Assembly: GCA_045648985.1 (NCBI GenBank)
Contig: JAZROZ010000025.1
Span: 6,654 to 70,653, forward strand
Direction: 5' to 3'
From: SIG437 sp045648985
Lineage (GTDB): Bacteria; Bacillota; Clostridia; UBA1381; UBA9506
DNA length: 64,000 bases
In this document: positions 52,311 through 61,148 of the stretch, piece after piece
How the letters are laid out: each line of letters starts with the position of its first letter
How positions within the stretch are numbered: position 1 is the stretch's first letter
Program-made: the position numbers and the translations under genes
Notes under the pieces: model-generated
Seen by the model: the letters and a program-made list of their open reading frames with translations, nothing else
The model's database searches: none
What the model was told of the DNA's origin: nothing

Positions 52311-52336
52311 AAACTTGTCCCTCTTTTACAAAATAT

Positions 52337-52358
52337 AAGGCTGCATTAAAACAGCCTT
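52337..52358 (-). terminator. Weak terminator or attenuator between acpP and rnc
   Basis: A 7-bp stem (AAGGCTG 52337-52343 with CAGCCTT 52352-52358) lies 20 bp after acpP. The downstream minus-strand tract (ATATTTTG) is only partly T-rich. It may lower rnc-smc expression relative to the abundant acyl carrier protein. Confidence 0.5.
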
Positions 52359-52377
52359 TATAAAAATTATGTCAATA

Positions 52378-52605
52378 TTAAAGTGTTGATTTTAAGAAAT
52401 TGACAGCATCTCCAACGGTTTTAATATTATCTATTTCGCCGTCAGGCATTTCAATATCAAACTCTTCTTCGAGTGCCATAATAAGCTCAACTAAATCGAG
52501 CGAATCTGCACCTAAATCATCAGTAAATGATGTTTCCGGTTTGATGCTTTCTTCGTCAACTCCTAATTGTTCCGAAATAATTTCTCTGATTTTTTCAAAT
52601 TCCAT
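52378..52605 (-). CDS. acpP: Acyl carrier protein
   Basis: The 75-aa fatty-acid carrier. The phosphopantetheine serine is in DDLGADSLDLVELIMALEE. It is acidic and of the usual length. It follows plsX by 20 bp, which links acyl carrier supply to phospholipid synthesis. Confidence 0.97.
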   Translation of the reverse strand: MEFEKIREIISEQLGVDEESIKPETSFTDDLGADSLDLVELIMALEEEFDIEMPDGEIDNIKTVGDAVNFLKSTL

Positions 52606-52625
52606 ATATTTACCTCCAAATGTGA

Positions 52626-53636
52626 TTAATCTTCTACCGTTTCACAAGTAGAATTAAGATATTCTTTGATTTTTTCATTAACATTAGTTTCTGCAAAAAT
52701 CATAGCATATTTAATTGCGTTATGTATTGACTTTGCATTTGAATTACCATGGGCTTTAATAACTGCACCATTTACACCTAAAAGTGGTGCTCCGCCATAT
52801 TCTGATGCATCCATTGATTTTTTCACAGTTTTCAAACCAGGTTTTAAAATAAGAGTTGCAATCTTTGATATATAGCTTTTATAGAATACACCTTTTAACA
52901 TATCAAAAAGTGTGATTGCAACGCCCTCAATCAGCTTAATTACAATATTTCCCGAAAATCCATCACAAACGATGACATCAGCCTTACCTGACGGAATCTC
53001 TCTTGCTTCTAAATTACCTAAAAAGTTAATATCCTTTTCTTCTTTCAAAAGGGCATATGTTTCTTTAACAAGTGCATTTCCCTTTCCTTCCTCTACACCA
53101 ATGTTCACAAGACCAACCTTTGGTGATTTAACACCGAAAACGTTTTCAGAATATATTGAACCCATATGCGCAAACTGAACAAGATATTCAGGCTTGCAGT
53201 CAACATTTGCTCCAGAATCTATGATTACACTCATACCGTTTTTATTAGGCATACAAGGGGCCAAAGCAGGTCTTTTTATGCCTTTAATTCTGCCAAGCAC
53301 AGTAAATGCACCTGTAAGATATGCACCTGTGTTCCCAGCTGAAACAACTGCATCAGCTTCTCCGTCTTTAACTAAAGTGAGTGCTACAACCATTGAAGAG
53401 TCTTTTTTCTTCCTGATTGATAACGTTGCTTTATCATCATTTTCAATCACTTCCGATGCATGCTTTACAGTAATCTTTTCTTTTGGATATGTTTCATTTT
53501 CCAAAAGTCCGCTGATAGTTTCGCTATCCCCAACCAATATTACATTGCATCCAAATTTATTTACTGCCATTACGGCACCTTTTACTATTTCACCTGGCGC
53601 GTTATCTCCGCCAAAAGCATCAACAGCAATTCTCAT
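52626..53636 (-). CDS. plsX: Phosphate acyltransferase PlsX
   Basis: PlsX makes acyl-phosphate from acyl-ACP, the first step of phospholipid synthesis in most Gram-positive bacteria. The 336-aa protein has MRIAVDAFGGDNAPGEIVKGA, the VSAGNTGAYLTG segment and VCDGFSGNIVIK. Of three ATGs, 53636 lies 8 nt after GGGGG and is preferred. It heads the plsX-acpP-rnc-rSAM-smc series. fapR, its regulator in Bacillus, is not upstream. Confidence 0.96.
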   Translation of the reverse strand: MRIAVDAFGGDNAPGEIVKGAVMAVNKFGCNVILVGDSETISGLLENETYPKEKITVKHASEVIENDDKATLSIRKKKDSSMVVALTLVKDGEADAVVSAGNTGAYLTGAFTVLGRIKGIKRPALAPCMPNKNGMSVIIDSGANVDCKPEYLVQFAHMGSIYSENVFGVKSPKVGLVNIGVEEGKGNALVKETYALLKEEKDINFLGNLEAREIPSGKADVIVCDGFSGNIVIKLIEGVAITLFDMLKGVFYKSYISKIATLILKPGLKTVKKSMDASEYGGAPLLGVNGAVIKAHGNSNAKSIHNAIKYAMIFAETNVNEKIKEYLNSTCETVED

Positions 53637-53658
53637 ATTCATATCCCCCATATGATTT

Positions 53659-53703
53659 AAACTTTTATTAAAGTTTCATAGCATACAAACACTTAATAAA
53701 AGT
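53659..53703. promoter_or_regulatory. Twin palindromes over the plsX start region, possible operator
   Basis: Site 1 (53659-53676) is AAACTTTTATTAAAGTTT, a perfect 7-4-7 palindrome. Site 2 (53691-53703) is ACTTAATAAAAGT, whose complement shares ACTTTTATTAA with site 1. Site 2 overlaps the -10 of the plsX promoter. Their centres are about 30 bp apart, close to three helical turns. The two sites can also pair with each other as an RNA stem. A fatty-acid regulator site (FabT- or FapR-like role) is a reasonable guess, but the sequence is not the known Bacillus FapR box. Confidence 0.45.
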
Positions 53704-53729
53704 ATATAATAAATCGGCAAAAATATCAA
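53701..53729 (-). promoter_or_regulatory. SigA-type promoter of plsX-acpP-rnc-smc
   Basis: TTGATA (53724-53729) and TATACT (53701-53706), spacer 17 bp, minus strand, 64 bp before plsX. The -35 overlaps the last bases of uvrC. Confidence 0.7.
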
Positions 53730-55600
53730 GTTGTTTTATTGAAAAAATCAAAAATATTTTCAGCTTGCTTTGCAGAAATTCCGCTTACTTCTTTTAATTC
53801 TTCAATTCGTGCAGACTTGATTTTGGAAATTGTTTTAAAGTGCCTTAAAAGCTTTTTTACAGATGCATCTCCAACACCTTCAATTTTTAAAAGCTCAGAT
53901 GTTGTGATATCCTTTTTTCTCAGTTTTTTATGATAATCTATTGCATATCTGTGAACTTCATCCTGCAACCTTGAAATAAAGAAAAATATGTCGGATGTAC
54001 GTTTTATGCCGACTTCTTCTCCCTGTGCATTTATAAGAGCCCTTGTCTTATGCTTATCATCCTTTACCATACCGAAAACACTTACATCTTCATCAAGCAT
54101 TTCCAAAAGCTCACATATAGCAGACACGTGACCTTTGCCGCCATCTAACAAAACCAAATCGGGTTTTGGCAGGAATTTTGCTTTATCAATCGAAAGTTCT
54201 CCCGACTCAATTTGTCTTTCTTCTTCTAAAGCATGCTTAAAACGTCTGTAAATCATTTCGGTCATACTTTTATAGTCGTCATTGCCTGTTGCTGTTTCAA
54301 TCTTAAACTTTCTGTACGCACTCTTAAGAGGCTTTCCGTCTGAGAATACAACCATAGAGCCAACATTATTTGCCCCACTTGTGTTTGATATATCATATGC
54401 CTCAATTCTTCTTGCGATTTTGGTAAGTCCAATTAATTCACCAAAAGAAATAAGTGTTTTATCGACATTCTTTTCAGCTTTTGATTTTTTAAGAAGATAG
54501 TTAACCGCTGCCTGATGTGCATTTTTAACTGCCATATCGGTAAGCCTTACTTTATCTCCTCTTTTCGGACATTTTATCTCTGTTTTTCTTTCAGTTTTTA
54601 ATGAAAGCCAGTCTGACAGAAGTGAAAACTCGTCACTATTAAATGATAAATAAATAGATTTTGGAATATATGTTGCTTCACTGTAGAATTGTTTAATAAA
54701 TTCCGAAGCAATCTGTTCTTCGGTACTTGCTTCTGTTTTGTCGATTATAGAGCTATGGCGACCAACAAGTCTTCCCATACGTATAAAAAATACTTCTGCA
54801 AAAGTTTTGTTGTCGTGTCTGTAAAATCCTACGACATCTTCATCAGCCTGACGGTCTGATATTATCTTTTGCTTTTCTTCAGTTTGTTTTATACTGCTAA
54901 TTTTATCTCTTAAAAGTGCTGCACGTTCAAAATCAAGTGAATTTGAAGCTTCATCCATTTCCGTAGTCAAGGTTTTTAAAAGCTCTTTATGTTCACCCTC
55001 TAAAAACATACAGACATTTTCAATTATTTTTCTGTATTCTTCTTTTGAAATTTTATGTTCGCACGGTGCAATACACTGATTAATATGCGAGTTAAGACAT
55101 GCCCTTTTCTTTTCCATATCACGTGTGAAATTGAAATTGCACGTAGGGACTTTAAAAAGCTTACTTACTAAATCAATCGTTTCACGTACAGCAAAAGCAT
55201 TAGTATACGGACCATAGTATTTTGCGCCGTCTTTTTCCATTTTTCGTGTAAAAATCAGCTTTGGATAGTCTTCATTTAATGTCACCTTGATATACGGGAA
55301 ATTTTTATCATCTTTTAGAAGAATATTATAATACGGCTTATATTTTTTAATAAGGTTGCATTCCAAAATCAAAGCTTCAATTTCCGTATCTGTTATTATA
55401 TATTCAAACGAATGAATATTTGATACCATCGCTCTTACTTTTGATGTGTGAGAGCTTGTATTTTGAAAGTATTGCTTCACTCTGTTTTTTAAAACCTTTG
55501 CTTTACCAACATATATGACTTTATCTTCCTTATTTTTCATAATATACACACCTGGCTCTAAAGGAAGATTATTAAGCAGATTTTTATCCAAAATACTCAC
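53726..55600 (-). CDS. uvrC: Excinuclease ABC subunit UvrC
   Basis: UvrC makes both incisions in nucleotide excision repair. The 624-aa protein has the GIY-YIG nuclease (GVYIMKNKEDKVIYVGKAK), a cysteine cluster region (CNFN, CLNSHINQCIAPC), the UVR segment (LDFERAALLRDKI), the RNase H-like nuclease (YDISNTSGANNVGSMVVF, DLVLLDGGKGH) and C-terminal helix-hairpin-helix motifs. Length is normal. uvrA and uvrB are not in the window. Confidence 0.97.
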   Translation of the reverse strand: MSILDKNLLNNLPLEPGVYIMKNKEDKVIYVGKAKVLKNRVKQYFQNTSSHTSKVRAMVSNIHSFEYIITDTEIEALILECNLIKKYKPYYNILLKDDKNFPYIKVTLNEDYPKLIFTRKMEKDGAKYYGPYTNAFAVRETIDLVSKLFKVPTCNFNFTRDMEKKRACLNSHINQCIAPCEHKISKEEYRKIIENVCMFLEGEHKELLKTLTTEMDEASNSLDFERAALLRDKISSIKQTEEKQKIISDRQADEDVVGFYRHDNKTFAEVFFIRMGRLVGRHSSIIDKTEASTEEQIASEFIKQFYSEATYIPKSIYLSFNSDEFSLLSDWLSLKTERKTEIKCPKRGDKVRLTDMAVKNAHQAAVNYLLKKSKAEKNVDKTLISFGELIGLTKIARRIEAYDISNTSGANNVGSMVVFSDGKPLKSAYRKFKIETATGNDDYKSMTEMIYRRFKHALEEERQIESGELSIDKAKFLPKPDLVLLDGGKGHVSAICELLEMLDEDVSVFGMVKDDKHKTRALINAQGEEVGIKRTSDIFFFISRLQDEVHRYAIDYHKKLRKKDITTSELLKIEGVGDASVKKLLRHFKTISKIKSARIEELKEVSGISAKQAENIFDFFNKTT

Positions 55601-55621
55601 CTCACTTTAACAATTTTATAT

Positions 55622-55652
55622 ATAAAAAGAGCGTCGAAAAAAATCGACGCTC
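55622..55652 (-). terminator. Terminator of the HPr gene
   Basis: A perfect 9-bp GC-rich stem (55629-55637 with 55644-55652, 6-nt loop) followed on the minus strand by TTTTTATATA, 12 bp after the HPr gene. Confidence 0.9.
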
Positions 55653-55664
55653 ACAAAACATACA

Positions 55665-55928
55665 TTATTCAGCAGAATTAGAACTTACAAGCGAAACTAA
55701 AGCCTGGACTGCCGCTTCTTCATCGGGACCGTCGGCTATAACAGTAATTTCTGTGCCTTTTGTCACACCTAAAGACAATACTCCAAGAAGGCTTTTTGCA
55801 TTAACCCTTTTATTGTTTTTTTCTACCCAAATACCTGATTTAAATTCGCTTGATTTCTGTATGAAAAAAGTTGCAGGTCTTGCGTGAAGCCCAACCTGAT
55901 TATTCACCTGTACAGTTCTGGAAACCAT
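55665..55928 (-). CDS. ptsH: HPr family phosphocarrier protein
   Basis: An 87-aa phosphocarrier. The active-site histidine is present in VGLHARPAT and the regulatory serine in NAKSLLGVLSLGV, so it can act in PTS phosphotransfer and as a CcpA co-regulator; it is not a Crh-type protein without the histidine. ATG 55928 follows AAAGGAG by 7-8 nt. It is a single-gene unit with its own promoter; ptsI is not adjacent, so a second HPr could exist elsewhere. Confidence 0.9.
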   Translation of the reverse strand: MVSRTVQVNNQVGLHARPATFFIQKSSEFKSGIWVEKNNKRVNAKSLLGVLSLGVTKGTEITVIADGPDEEAAVQALVSLVSSNSAE

Positions 55929-55975
55929 AATAACGCTCCTTTTAGCAAATAACAAATAAAAAACTAATTAAATAT

Positions 55976-56004
55976 AGAATACTAAATTTTTTGCTTCTTG
56001 TCAA
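55976..56004 (-). promoter_or_regulatory. SigA-type promoter of the HPr gene
   Basis: A consensus TTGACA (55999-56004) and TATTCT (55976-55981), spacer 17 bp, minus strand. Confidence 0.75.
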
Positions 56005-56037
56005 TAGAAATTTTAAATATTATTATTTATATAGTGT

Positions 56038-57429
56038 CTAAAAAGCAAATTTTTCTTCTAAATATGGTATAACTTCGTCGATTTTGAGTGTTATCTGCTC
56101 CATTGTATCTCTGTCTCTTACAGTTACAGTATTGTTTTCTTCACTGTCAAAATCATATGTAATACAATAAGGAGTTCCAATTTCGTCCTGTCTTCTATAA
56201 CGCTTGCCAATACTTCCCGCATCATCAAATTCACACATATACTTTTTAGAAAGCATGCTGTAAAGCTCCATAGCTTTTTCTGATAATTTCTTAGAAAGCG
56301 GAAGCACTGCAACTTTTATCGGGGCAAGTGCAGGATGGAATCTCATAACAACACGCATATCCCCATCGCCAATCTGCTCTTCGTCATAGGCTTCTGTTAG
56401 GAAAGCAAGTGTCACACGGTCAGCACCAAGTGATGGCTCTACACAGTACGGAATGTATTTTTCGTTAGTTACAGGATCCATATATTCAAAGTTTTCACCA
56501 CTATGGTCAGCATGCTGCTTTAAGTCGTAGTCCGTTCTGTCAGCAATACCCCAAAGCTCACCCCAACCAAACGGGAACATAAATTCAATGTCGGTTGTGG
56601 CATTTGAATAATGCGAAAGCTCTTCAGGATCATGATCTCTCATTTTGATATTTTCTTCTTTAATTCCAAGTGATAACAACCAGTTTTTGCAGAAGTCCTT
56701 CCAGTAGACAAACCACTTTAAGTCTTCGCCAGGAGCACAGAAGAATTCAAGCTCCATCTGTTCAAATTCACGTGTTCTGAATATAAAGTTACCTGGCGTG
56801 ATTTCGTTTCTGAAAGACTTTCCTACCTGCCCGATACCAAACGGTACTTTCTTTCTAGATGTCCTCTGAACATTTTTGAAGTTTACAAAAATACCCTGAG
56901 CAGTTTCAGGTCTTAAGAAAATTTCTGATGTGCTGTCTTCTGTTACACCCTGAAATGTTTTAAACATTAAGTTAAACTTTCTGATATCAGTAAAATTTTT
57001 CTTTCCGCATTTTGGGCAAACAACATTATTTTCATTGATAAAGGCAAGCATTTTTTCTTCACCCCAACCGTCAACAGCAGCTGTTTCTCCCTTTTCAATT
57101 AAGTAATCTTCGATAAGCTTATCTGCACGGTAACGAGCTTTACACTCTTTACAATCCATTAAAGGATCAGAAAAACCTCCAACGTGACCTGATGCAACCC
57201 AAGTCTGCGGGTTCATAAGTATTGCAGCATCAAGACCTACATTATATGGAGATTCCTGAATAAATTTCTTCCACCATGCTTTTTTTACATTATTCTTAAG
57301 TTCTATACCAAGCGGGCCGTAGTCCCATGTATTTGCAAGTCCTCCGTAAATTTCAGAGCCTGAATAAACAAAACCTCTGCCCTTACAAAGAGTAACTAAC
57401 TTATCCATTGTTTTTTCGCTGTTTAACAT
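56038..57429 (-). CDS. glyQS: Glycine--tRNA ligase (single-chain, dimeric type)
   Basis: This class II synthetase charges tRNA-Gly. The 463-aa protein is the eukaryote/archaea-like alpha2 form: motif 2 FRNEITPGNFIFRTREFEQME, motif 3 GADRVTLAFLTEAY, and a C-terminal anticodon-binding domain. A short zinc-like insert CKECK ... CPKCGKKNF is present. ATG 57429 has GGAGG 5 nt upstream and overlaps the queG end. There is no T-box leader because the gene is embedded after queG. Confidence 0.95.
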   Translation of the reverse strand: MLNSEKTMDKLVTLCKGRGFVYSGSEIYGGLANTWDYGPLGIELKNNVKKAWWKKFIQESPYNVGLDAAILMNPQTWVASGHVGGFSDPLMDCKECKARYRADKLIEDYLIEKGETAAVDGWGEEKMLAFINENNVVCPKCGKKNFTDIRKFNLMFKTFQGVTEDSTSEIFLRPETAQGIFVNFKNVQRTSRKKVPFGIGQVGKSFRNEITPGNFIFRTREFEQMELEFFCAPGEDLKWFVYWKDFCKNWLLSLGIKEENIKMRDHDPEELSHYSNATTDIEFMFPFGWGELWGIADRTDYDLKQHADHSGENFEYMDPVTNEKYIPYCVEPSLGADRVTLAFLTEAYDEEQIGDGDMRVVMRFHPALAPIKVAVLPLSKKLSEKAMELYSMLSKKYMCEFDDAGSIGKRYRRQDEIGTPYCITYDFDSEENNTVTVRDRDTMEQITLKIDEVIPYLEEKFAF

Positions 57430-58324
57430 ATGTACCTCCAACAAAATTTTTTAATATAACATCTTTTCCACGCCATGAAAAAGCAAAATTATCGTATTCT
57501 TTTTTAAATCTTCGTGCTGACATCTGCTCCAAATCATTATAAGCAAGATTTGTCATCGTATCTGTTAAAAACTCAGGCATACAGGTATCACCTATAGCTT
57601 CATTATGCGGACAAGTCTCCTGACATATGTCGCAACCATAGACACTGTCCTGATTTTTCAAAATGCTTTCCTGTTCATCTGTTAACTCTTTTAACTGCGT
57701 GATATATGACACACATTTTTGTGGATTAAAACTAAAATCTTCACCTATCGCACCACCCGGACAGCTTTTAATGCACTTGCCGCAGTTTAAGCACGATTTA
57801 ATCACGGGTGTATCTTTTTCAATGTCACACGTTGTTATGATATATCCAACAAAAAAATATGAGCCCAGTTCGTCATTTATAAGACAATTATTTTTCCCAA
57901 AATAACCAAGTCCTGCTTTATATGCCAAAAATCTGTCAACGGATGCCCCTGTATCACAAAAACACAAGCTATCAGACTTTTCAATGTTTTTATCAATAAA
58001 ATTTGCAATTTGTTTAAGTTTTGGCAAAGCCACTTTATGATAATCAAATAAAGCCGCATAACGGGAAATGTTACCTTTGGAAAAATCCTGCTTATAATAC
58101 GGAAAAAGGCACACAATCACACTTTTTGCGCCATCTAAAACTAAACTTGGGGATGAGCGCAATACCAAATCAGCATTTGTAAAATCACATTCTGAGTTTT
58201 CAGCACGTCTTTTTTTCAAAATATCAAAAAGCTCACCGTCAAATTCTGCATCACAAACACCAATATTTTTAATGCCAATCGTTTTAGCAAAATCAAATAT
58301 GCTTTCCTTATTATTTTTTAACAT
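57401..58324 (-). CDS. queG: Epoxyqueuosine reductase QueG
   Basis: QueG, a cobalamin and [4Fe-4S] enzyme, makes queuosine in tRNA from epoxyqueuosine. The 307-aa protein has two ferredoxin motifs, CLNCGKCIKSCPGGAI and CDICQETCPHN, and the N-terminal reductive-dehalogenase-like domain (CDTGASVDRFLAYKAGLGYFGKNN). It is somewhat shorter than the E. coli form because the C-terminal HEAT repeats are lacking. No other que genes are close. Confidence 0.9.
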   Translation of the reverse strand: MLKNNKESIFDFAKTIGIKNIGVCDAEFDGELFDILKKRRAENSECDFTNADLVLRSSPSLVLDGAKSVIVCLFPYYKQDFSKGNISRYAALFDYHKVALPKLKQIANFIDKNIEKSDSLCFCDTGASVDRFLAYKAGLGYFGKNNCLINDELGSYFFVGYIITTCDIEKDTPVIKSCLNCGKCIKSCPGGAIGEDFSFNPQKCVSYITQLKELTDEQESILKNQDSVYGCDICQETCPHNEAIGDTCMPEFLTDTMTNLAYNDLEQMSARRFKKEYDNFAFSWRGKDVILKNFVGGTYVKQRKNNG

Positions 58325-58559
58325 ATTCTTTAACCAAAACCTCTAAAAGCTCATCTCTTTCAACCTTTCTGATTAATGAGCGGGCATTGTTATGGCTTGT
58401 AATATATGTTGGGTCTCCCGAAAGAATATAGCCAACCATCTGACTTGTCGGGTCATAACCTTTTTCTTCCAAAGCGGCATAAACCGAAGTTATGATAGTC
58501 TTAATATATTCATCCTTACTTGCTCCAAATTGAAATTTTTGTGTTTCACTTAAACTCAT
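58311..58559 (-). CDS. ireB: IreB family regulatory phosphoprotein
   Basis: An 82-aa member of the UPF0297/IreB family, a substrate of the IreK-type Ser/Thr kinase that influences cephalosporin tolerance in enterococci. The conserved segments are ALEEKGYDPTSQMVGYILSGDPTYITSHNNARSLI and RDELLEVLVKEY. In most Firmicutes it stands with alaS and ruvX; here it overlaps queG by 14 bp. Start ATG 58559 is chosen to match family length. Confidence 0.93.
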   Translation of the reverse strand: MSLSETQKFQFGASKDEYIKTIITSVYAALEEKGYDPTSQMVGYILSGDPTYITSHNNARSLIRKVERDELLEVLVKEYVKK

Positions 58560-58601
58560 ATACTCGCCGCCTTTCATAATAGTAAATAGCTTATCACATA
58601 T

Positions 58602-58630
58602 ATTATACAATATTTTGACATTTTATGCAA
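58602..58630 (-). promoter_or_regulatory. SigA-type promoter of ireB-queG-glyQS
   Basis: TTGCAT (58625-58630) and TATAAT (58602-58607), spacer 17 bp, minus strand, 43 bp before ireB. No other promoter is evident before glyQS. Confidence 0.7.
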
Positions 58631-58678
58631 TAGAACAATTCAAAAAAATTATAATTTATTATGATTTTTGAGCCATCG

Positions 58679-60013
58679 TCAGTTGTTTCGCTTGTTTTTG
58701 TCAAAAGTATATGAAATAACATTTACAAGCTCATCGTTATTCTTGGTTCTAACAAGACTGTTTATAAGTTGTTCCGTGACATCATAAACATTTTGATTGT
58801 TTGATATTTCGCGTCTTATTGTCCATATTGCTTCAAGCTCTTTTTGGCTCTGTAATAATTCTTCTTTTCTTGTGCCTGATTTATTTATATCAATCGCAGG
58901 GAAAATACGTTTTTCCTGAAGCTTTCTGTCAAGGTGCAATTCCATATTGCCTGTGCCCTTAAATTCCTCAAAAATAACCTCATCCATACGACTTCCTGTA
59001 TCAACCAGGGCAGTTGCTAAAATCGTAAGGCTTCCACCATTTTCAATGTTACGGGCAGCGCCAAAAAACTTCTTAGGCTTATGAAGAGCACTGGGGTCAA
59101 GTCCGCCTGAGAGTGTTCTGCCTGATGGCATTACAGTTAGATTATACGCTCTTGCAAGTCTTGTTATAGAATCAAGCAAAACTATAACATCTTTTTTCTG
59201 CTCAACAAGTCTTTGCGCGCGCTCTAAAACAATTTCTGCAACCTTCGCATGATGTTCAGGAACCTGGTCAAAAGTTGAATATACAACATCACCTTTTATA
59301 GAACGTTTCATATCTGTTACTTCTTCAGGTCTTTCATCAATTAAAAGGACAATCAACACTGCATCAGGATAATTCTTTTCAATACTGTTTGCAATGTTTT
59401 TTAAAAGTGTAGTCTTTCCTGCTTTAGGTGGTGCGACAATAATACCTCTTTGACCCTTTCCTACAGGCGCTATTAAGTCAACAAGGCGCATCGCGTGGTC
59501 TGTTTGTGATGTTTCAAGCTTTAAACGTTCATTAGGAAAAATTGGTGTTAAATATTCAAAAGGTTTTCTTCTGATTGCTTTATCAGGAGTATCGTCATTT
59601 ACATATTGAACAAAAATCAAAGCAGGAAATTTCTCTCCATCTTTTGGACTTCTTCCAATTCCTGTTATTTTATCTCCTGTTTTTAAGTTAAATCTTCTTA
59701 TCTGTGTAGGCGAAACATAAATGTCTTTAGGTGTTGAAAGATAATTTTCGCCACGCAGAAAACCATATCCGTCAGCTAAAACCTCTAAAACACCGCTTAC
59801 TATATTATCGTCACCCTGAAGATGAATTTCTGACTTCTGCTCCGTTTTGTCACTAGAAGCAGCATCAACAGATAAATTTTTTTCTTCTTTTAGAGTTTTA
59901 GCATTATTGATAAGTTCAACAATGTCAGCTTTTTTATATTTACTTAAAACTTTAATTCCAAGTCCATCAGCTATCACTTTAAGTTCATCTATTTTCATAG
60001 ATTTTAAATCCAT
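58679..60013 (-). CDS. rho: Transcription termination factor Rho
   Basis: The 444-aa RNA helicase ends transcription at Rho-dependent sites. It has the N-terminal Rho_N helical domain (MKIDELKVIADGLGIKV), a short linker, the cold-shock-like RNA-binding domain (GVLEVLADGYGFLRG) and the RecA-type core with Walker A APPKAGKTTLLKNIA and Walker B VIVLLDSITRLARAYN, plus the Q and R loops. Length is typical for Clostridia. It has its own strong promoter. Confidence 0.97.
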   Translation of the reverse strand: MDLKSMKIDELKVIADGLGIKVLSKYKKADIVELINNAKTLKEEKNLSVDAASSDKTEQKSEIHLQGDDNIVSGVLEVLADGYGFLRGENYLSTPKDIYVSPTQIRRFNLKTGDKITGIGRSPKDGEKFPALIFVQYVNDDTPDKAIRRKPFEYLTPIFPNERLKLETSQTDHAMRLVDLIAPVGKGQRGIIVAPPKAGKTTLLKNIANSIEKNYPDAVLIVLLIDERPEEVTDMKRSIKGDVVYSTFDQVPEHHAKVAEIVLERAQRLVEQKKDVIVLLDSITRLARAYNLTVMPSGRTLSGGLDPSALHKPKKFFGAARNIENGGSLTILATALVDTGSRMDEVIFEEFKGTGNMELHLDRKLQEKRIFPAIDINKSGTRKEELLQSQKELEAIWTIRREISNNQNVYDVTEQLINSLVRTKNNDELVNVISYTFDKNKRNN

Positions 60014-60065
60014 ATAAACCTCCGCAATTAAATGTTTTGTAGGACACTTTTACTTCCTTTCAATC

Positions 60066-60094
60066 AGTATAACAGAATCAAAAAGTATTGTCAA
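60066..60094 (-). promoter_or_regulatory. Strong SigA-type promoter of rho
   Basis: Consensus TTGACA (60089-60094) and TATACT (60066-60071), spacer 17 bp, minus strand, 52 bp before the start. Confidence 0.8.
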
Positions 60095-60112
60095 ATATTT
60101 ACTCTTTATTTA

Positions 60113-60145
60113 TATAAAAAATCCGTCATTACGAAATGACGGATT
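60113..60145 (-). terminator. Terminator of the nucleoside-type ABC operon
   Basis: An 11-bp stem (60120-60130 with 60135-60145, 4-nt loop) followed on the minus strand by a TTTTTTATATA tract, 16 bp after the last permease gene. Confidence 0.9.
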
Positions 60146-60161
60146 ATAAATAATTGACTTG

Positions 60162-61148
60162 TTATCTTTCTTCACGGAAATATGCTAAGCCTAAAGCAGC
60201 CGGCGGCTGATTTTCTTTTTTGTCGCGCATACTTGTAATGATTAAAACAATAATTGTTACAACGTAAGGAAGCATTTCAAAAAGCTTCTTAGTTGTTACT
60301 GTAATATCAGGAATATATGTAGGAACAACATATAAAAAACCGAAAAGTATTGAACCCAAAATACTTATGCTTGGGCGCCATACAGAAAAAATAACGAGAG
60401 CAATTGAAAGCCATCCCCTGTCACCAAAGCCGTTGTTTGACCATACTCCGTTTGCATAGTCCATAACATAATAAAGCCCGCCAAGACCTGCAATCGCACT
60501 TCCTATACACGTTGAAAGATATTTATACTTTGTGACATTAATTCCTGCAGCATCAGCTGTTTCAGGGCTCTCTCCTACCGCTCTTAAATGAAGTCCTGTT
60601 CTTGTTTTATTAAGGATATGAGAACAAACTAAAGCAACAATTATAGCAACATAAACTAAAAATCCGTAGGATAAAAATACATCACCAAACCAACCAAGTT
60701 TATCGGCAAATGGAAGCTGCGTTTTAAAAATTATACTTGTAGTCGATAGTGCAATTGACGGAACATCAGAATTAACGAGCTTGATAAGTGAACCGCCAAA
60801 GAAGTTACCAATACCAATACCAAATGTGGTAAGAGCAAGACCTGTTACGTTCTGATTAGCACGTAATGTTACTGTTAAGAAGCAATAAATGAGTCCCATT
60901 AATGCTGCACCAATAAGACAACATATAAGCGGTATAATTATAGCCAAAATCGGATTTATCATATCGGGTGATGAAACGCTTTGCTCATATAGAAAAGCGC
61001 CTGCAACACCGCTTATTGCACCTACATACATAATTCCCGGAATACCGAGATTAAGATGCCCTGATTTTTCTGTTAAAATTTCACCAGTTGAACCGAAAAG
61101 TAAAGGAGTTCCCTGCATAACTGCACGTTGAATAATTGTAGCTATCAT
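60162..61148 (-). CDS. BMP-type ABC transporter permease (NupQ-like)
   Basis: A 328-aa inner-membrane permease of the ABC family that includes B. subtilis NupQ and the lipoprotein/simple sugar group. It has about nine to ten helices, with GEILTEKSGHLNLGIPGIMYVGAI near the N terminus and TGLHLRAVGESPETADAAGINVTKYK, the cytoplasmic coupling loop. The stop region overlaps no other gene; its start overlaps the second permease by 4 bp. Substrate is likely a nucleoside or related purine/pyrimidine. Confidence 0.9.
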   Translation of the reverse strand: MIATIIQRAVMQGTPLLFGSTGEILTEKSGHLNLGIPGIMYVGAISGVAGAFLYEQSVSSPDMINPILAIIIPLICCLIGAALMGLIYCFLTVTLRANQNVTGLALTTFGIGIGNFFGGSLIKLVNSDVPSIALSTTSIIFKTQLPFADKLGWFGDVFLSYGFLVYVAIIVALVCSHILNKTRTGLHLRAVGESPETADAAGINVTKYKYLSTCIGSAIAGLGGLYYVMDYANGVWSNNGFGDRGWLSIALVIFSVWRPSISILGSILFGFLYVVPTYIPDITVTTKKLFEMLPYVVTIIVLIITSMRDKKENQPPAALGLAYFREER

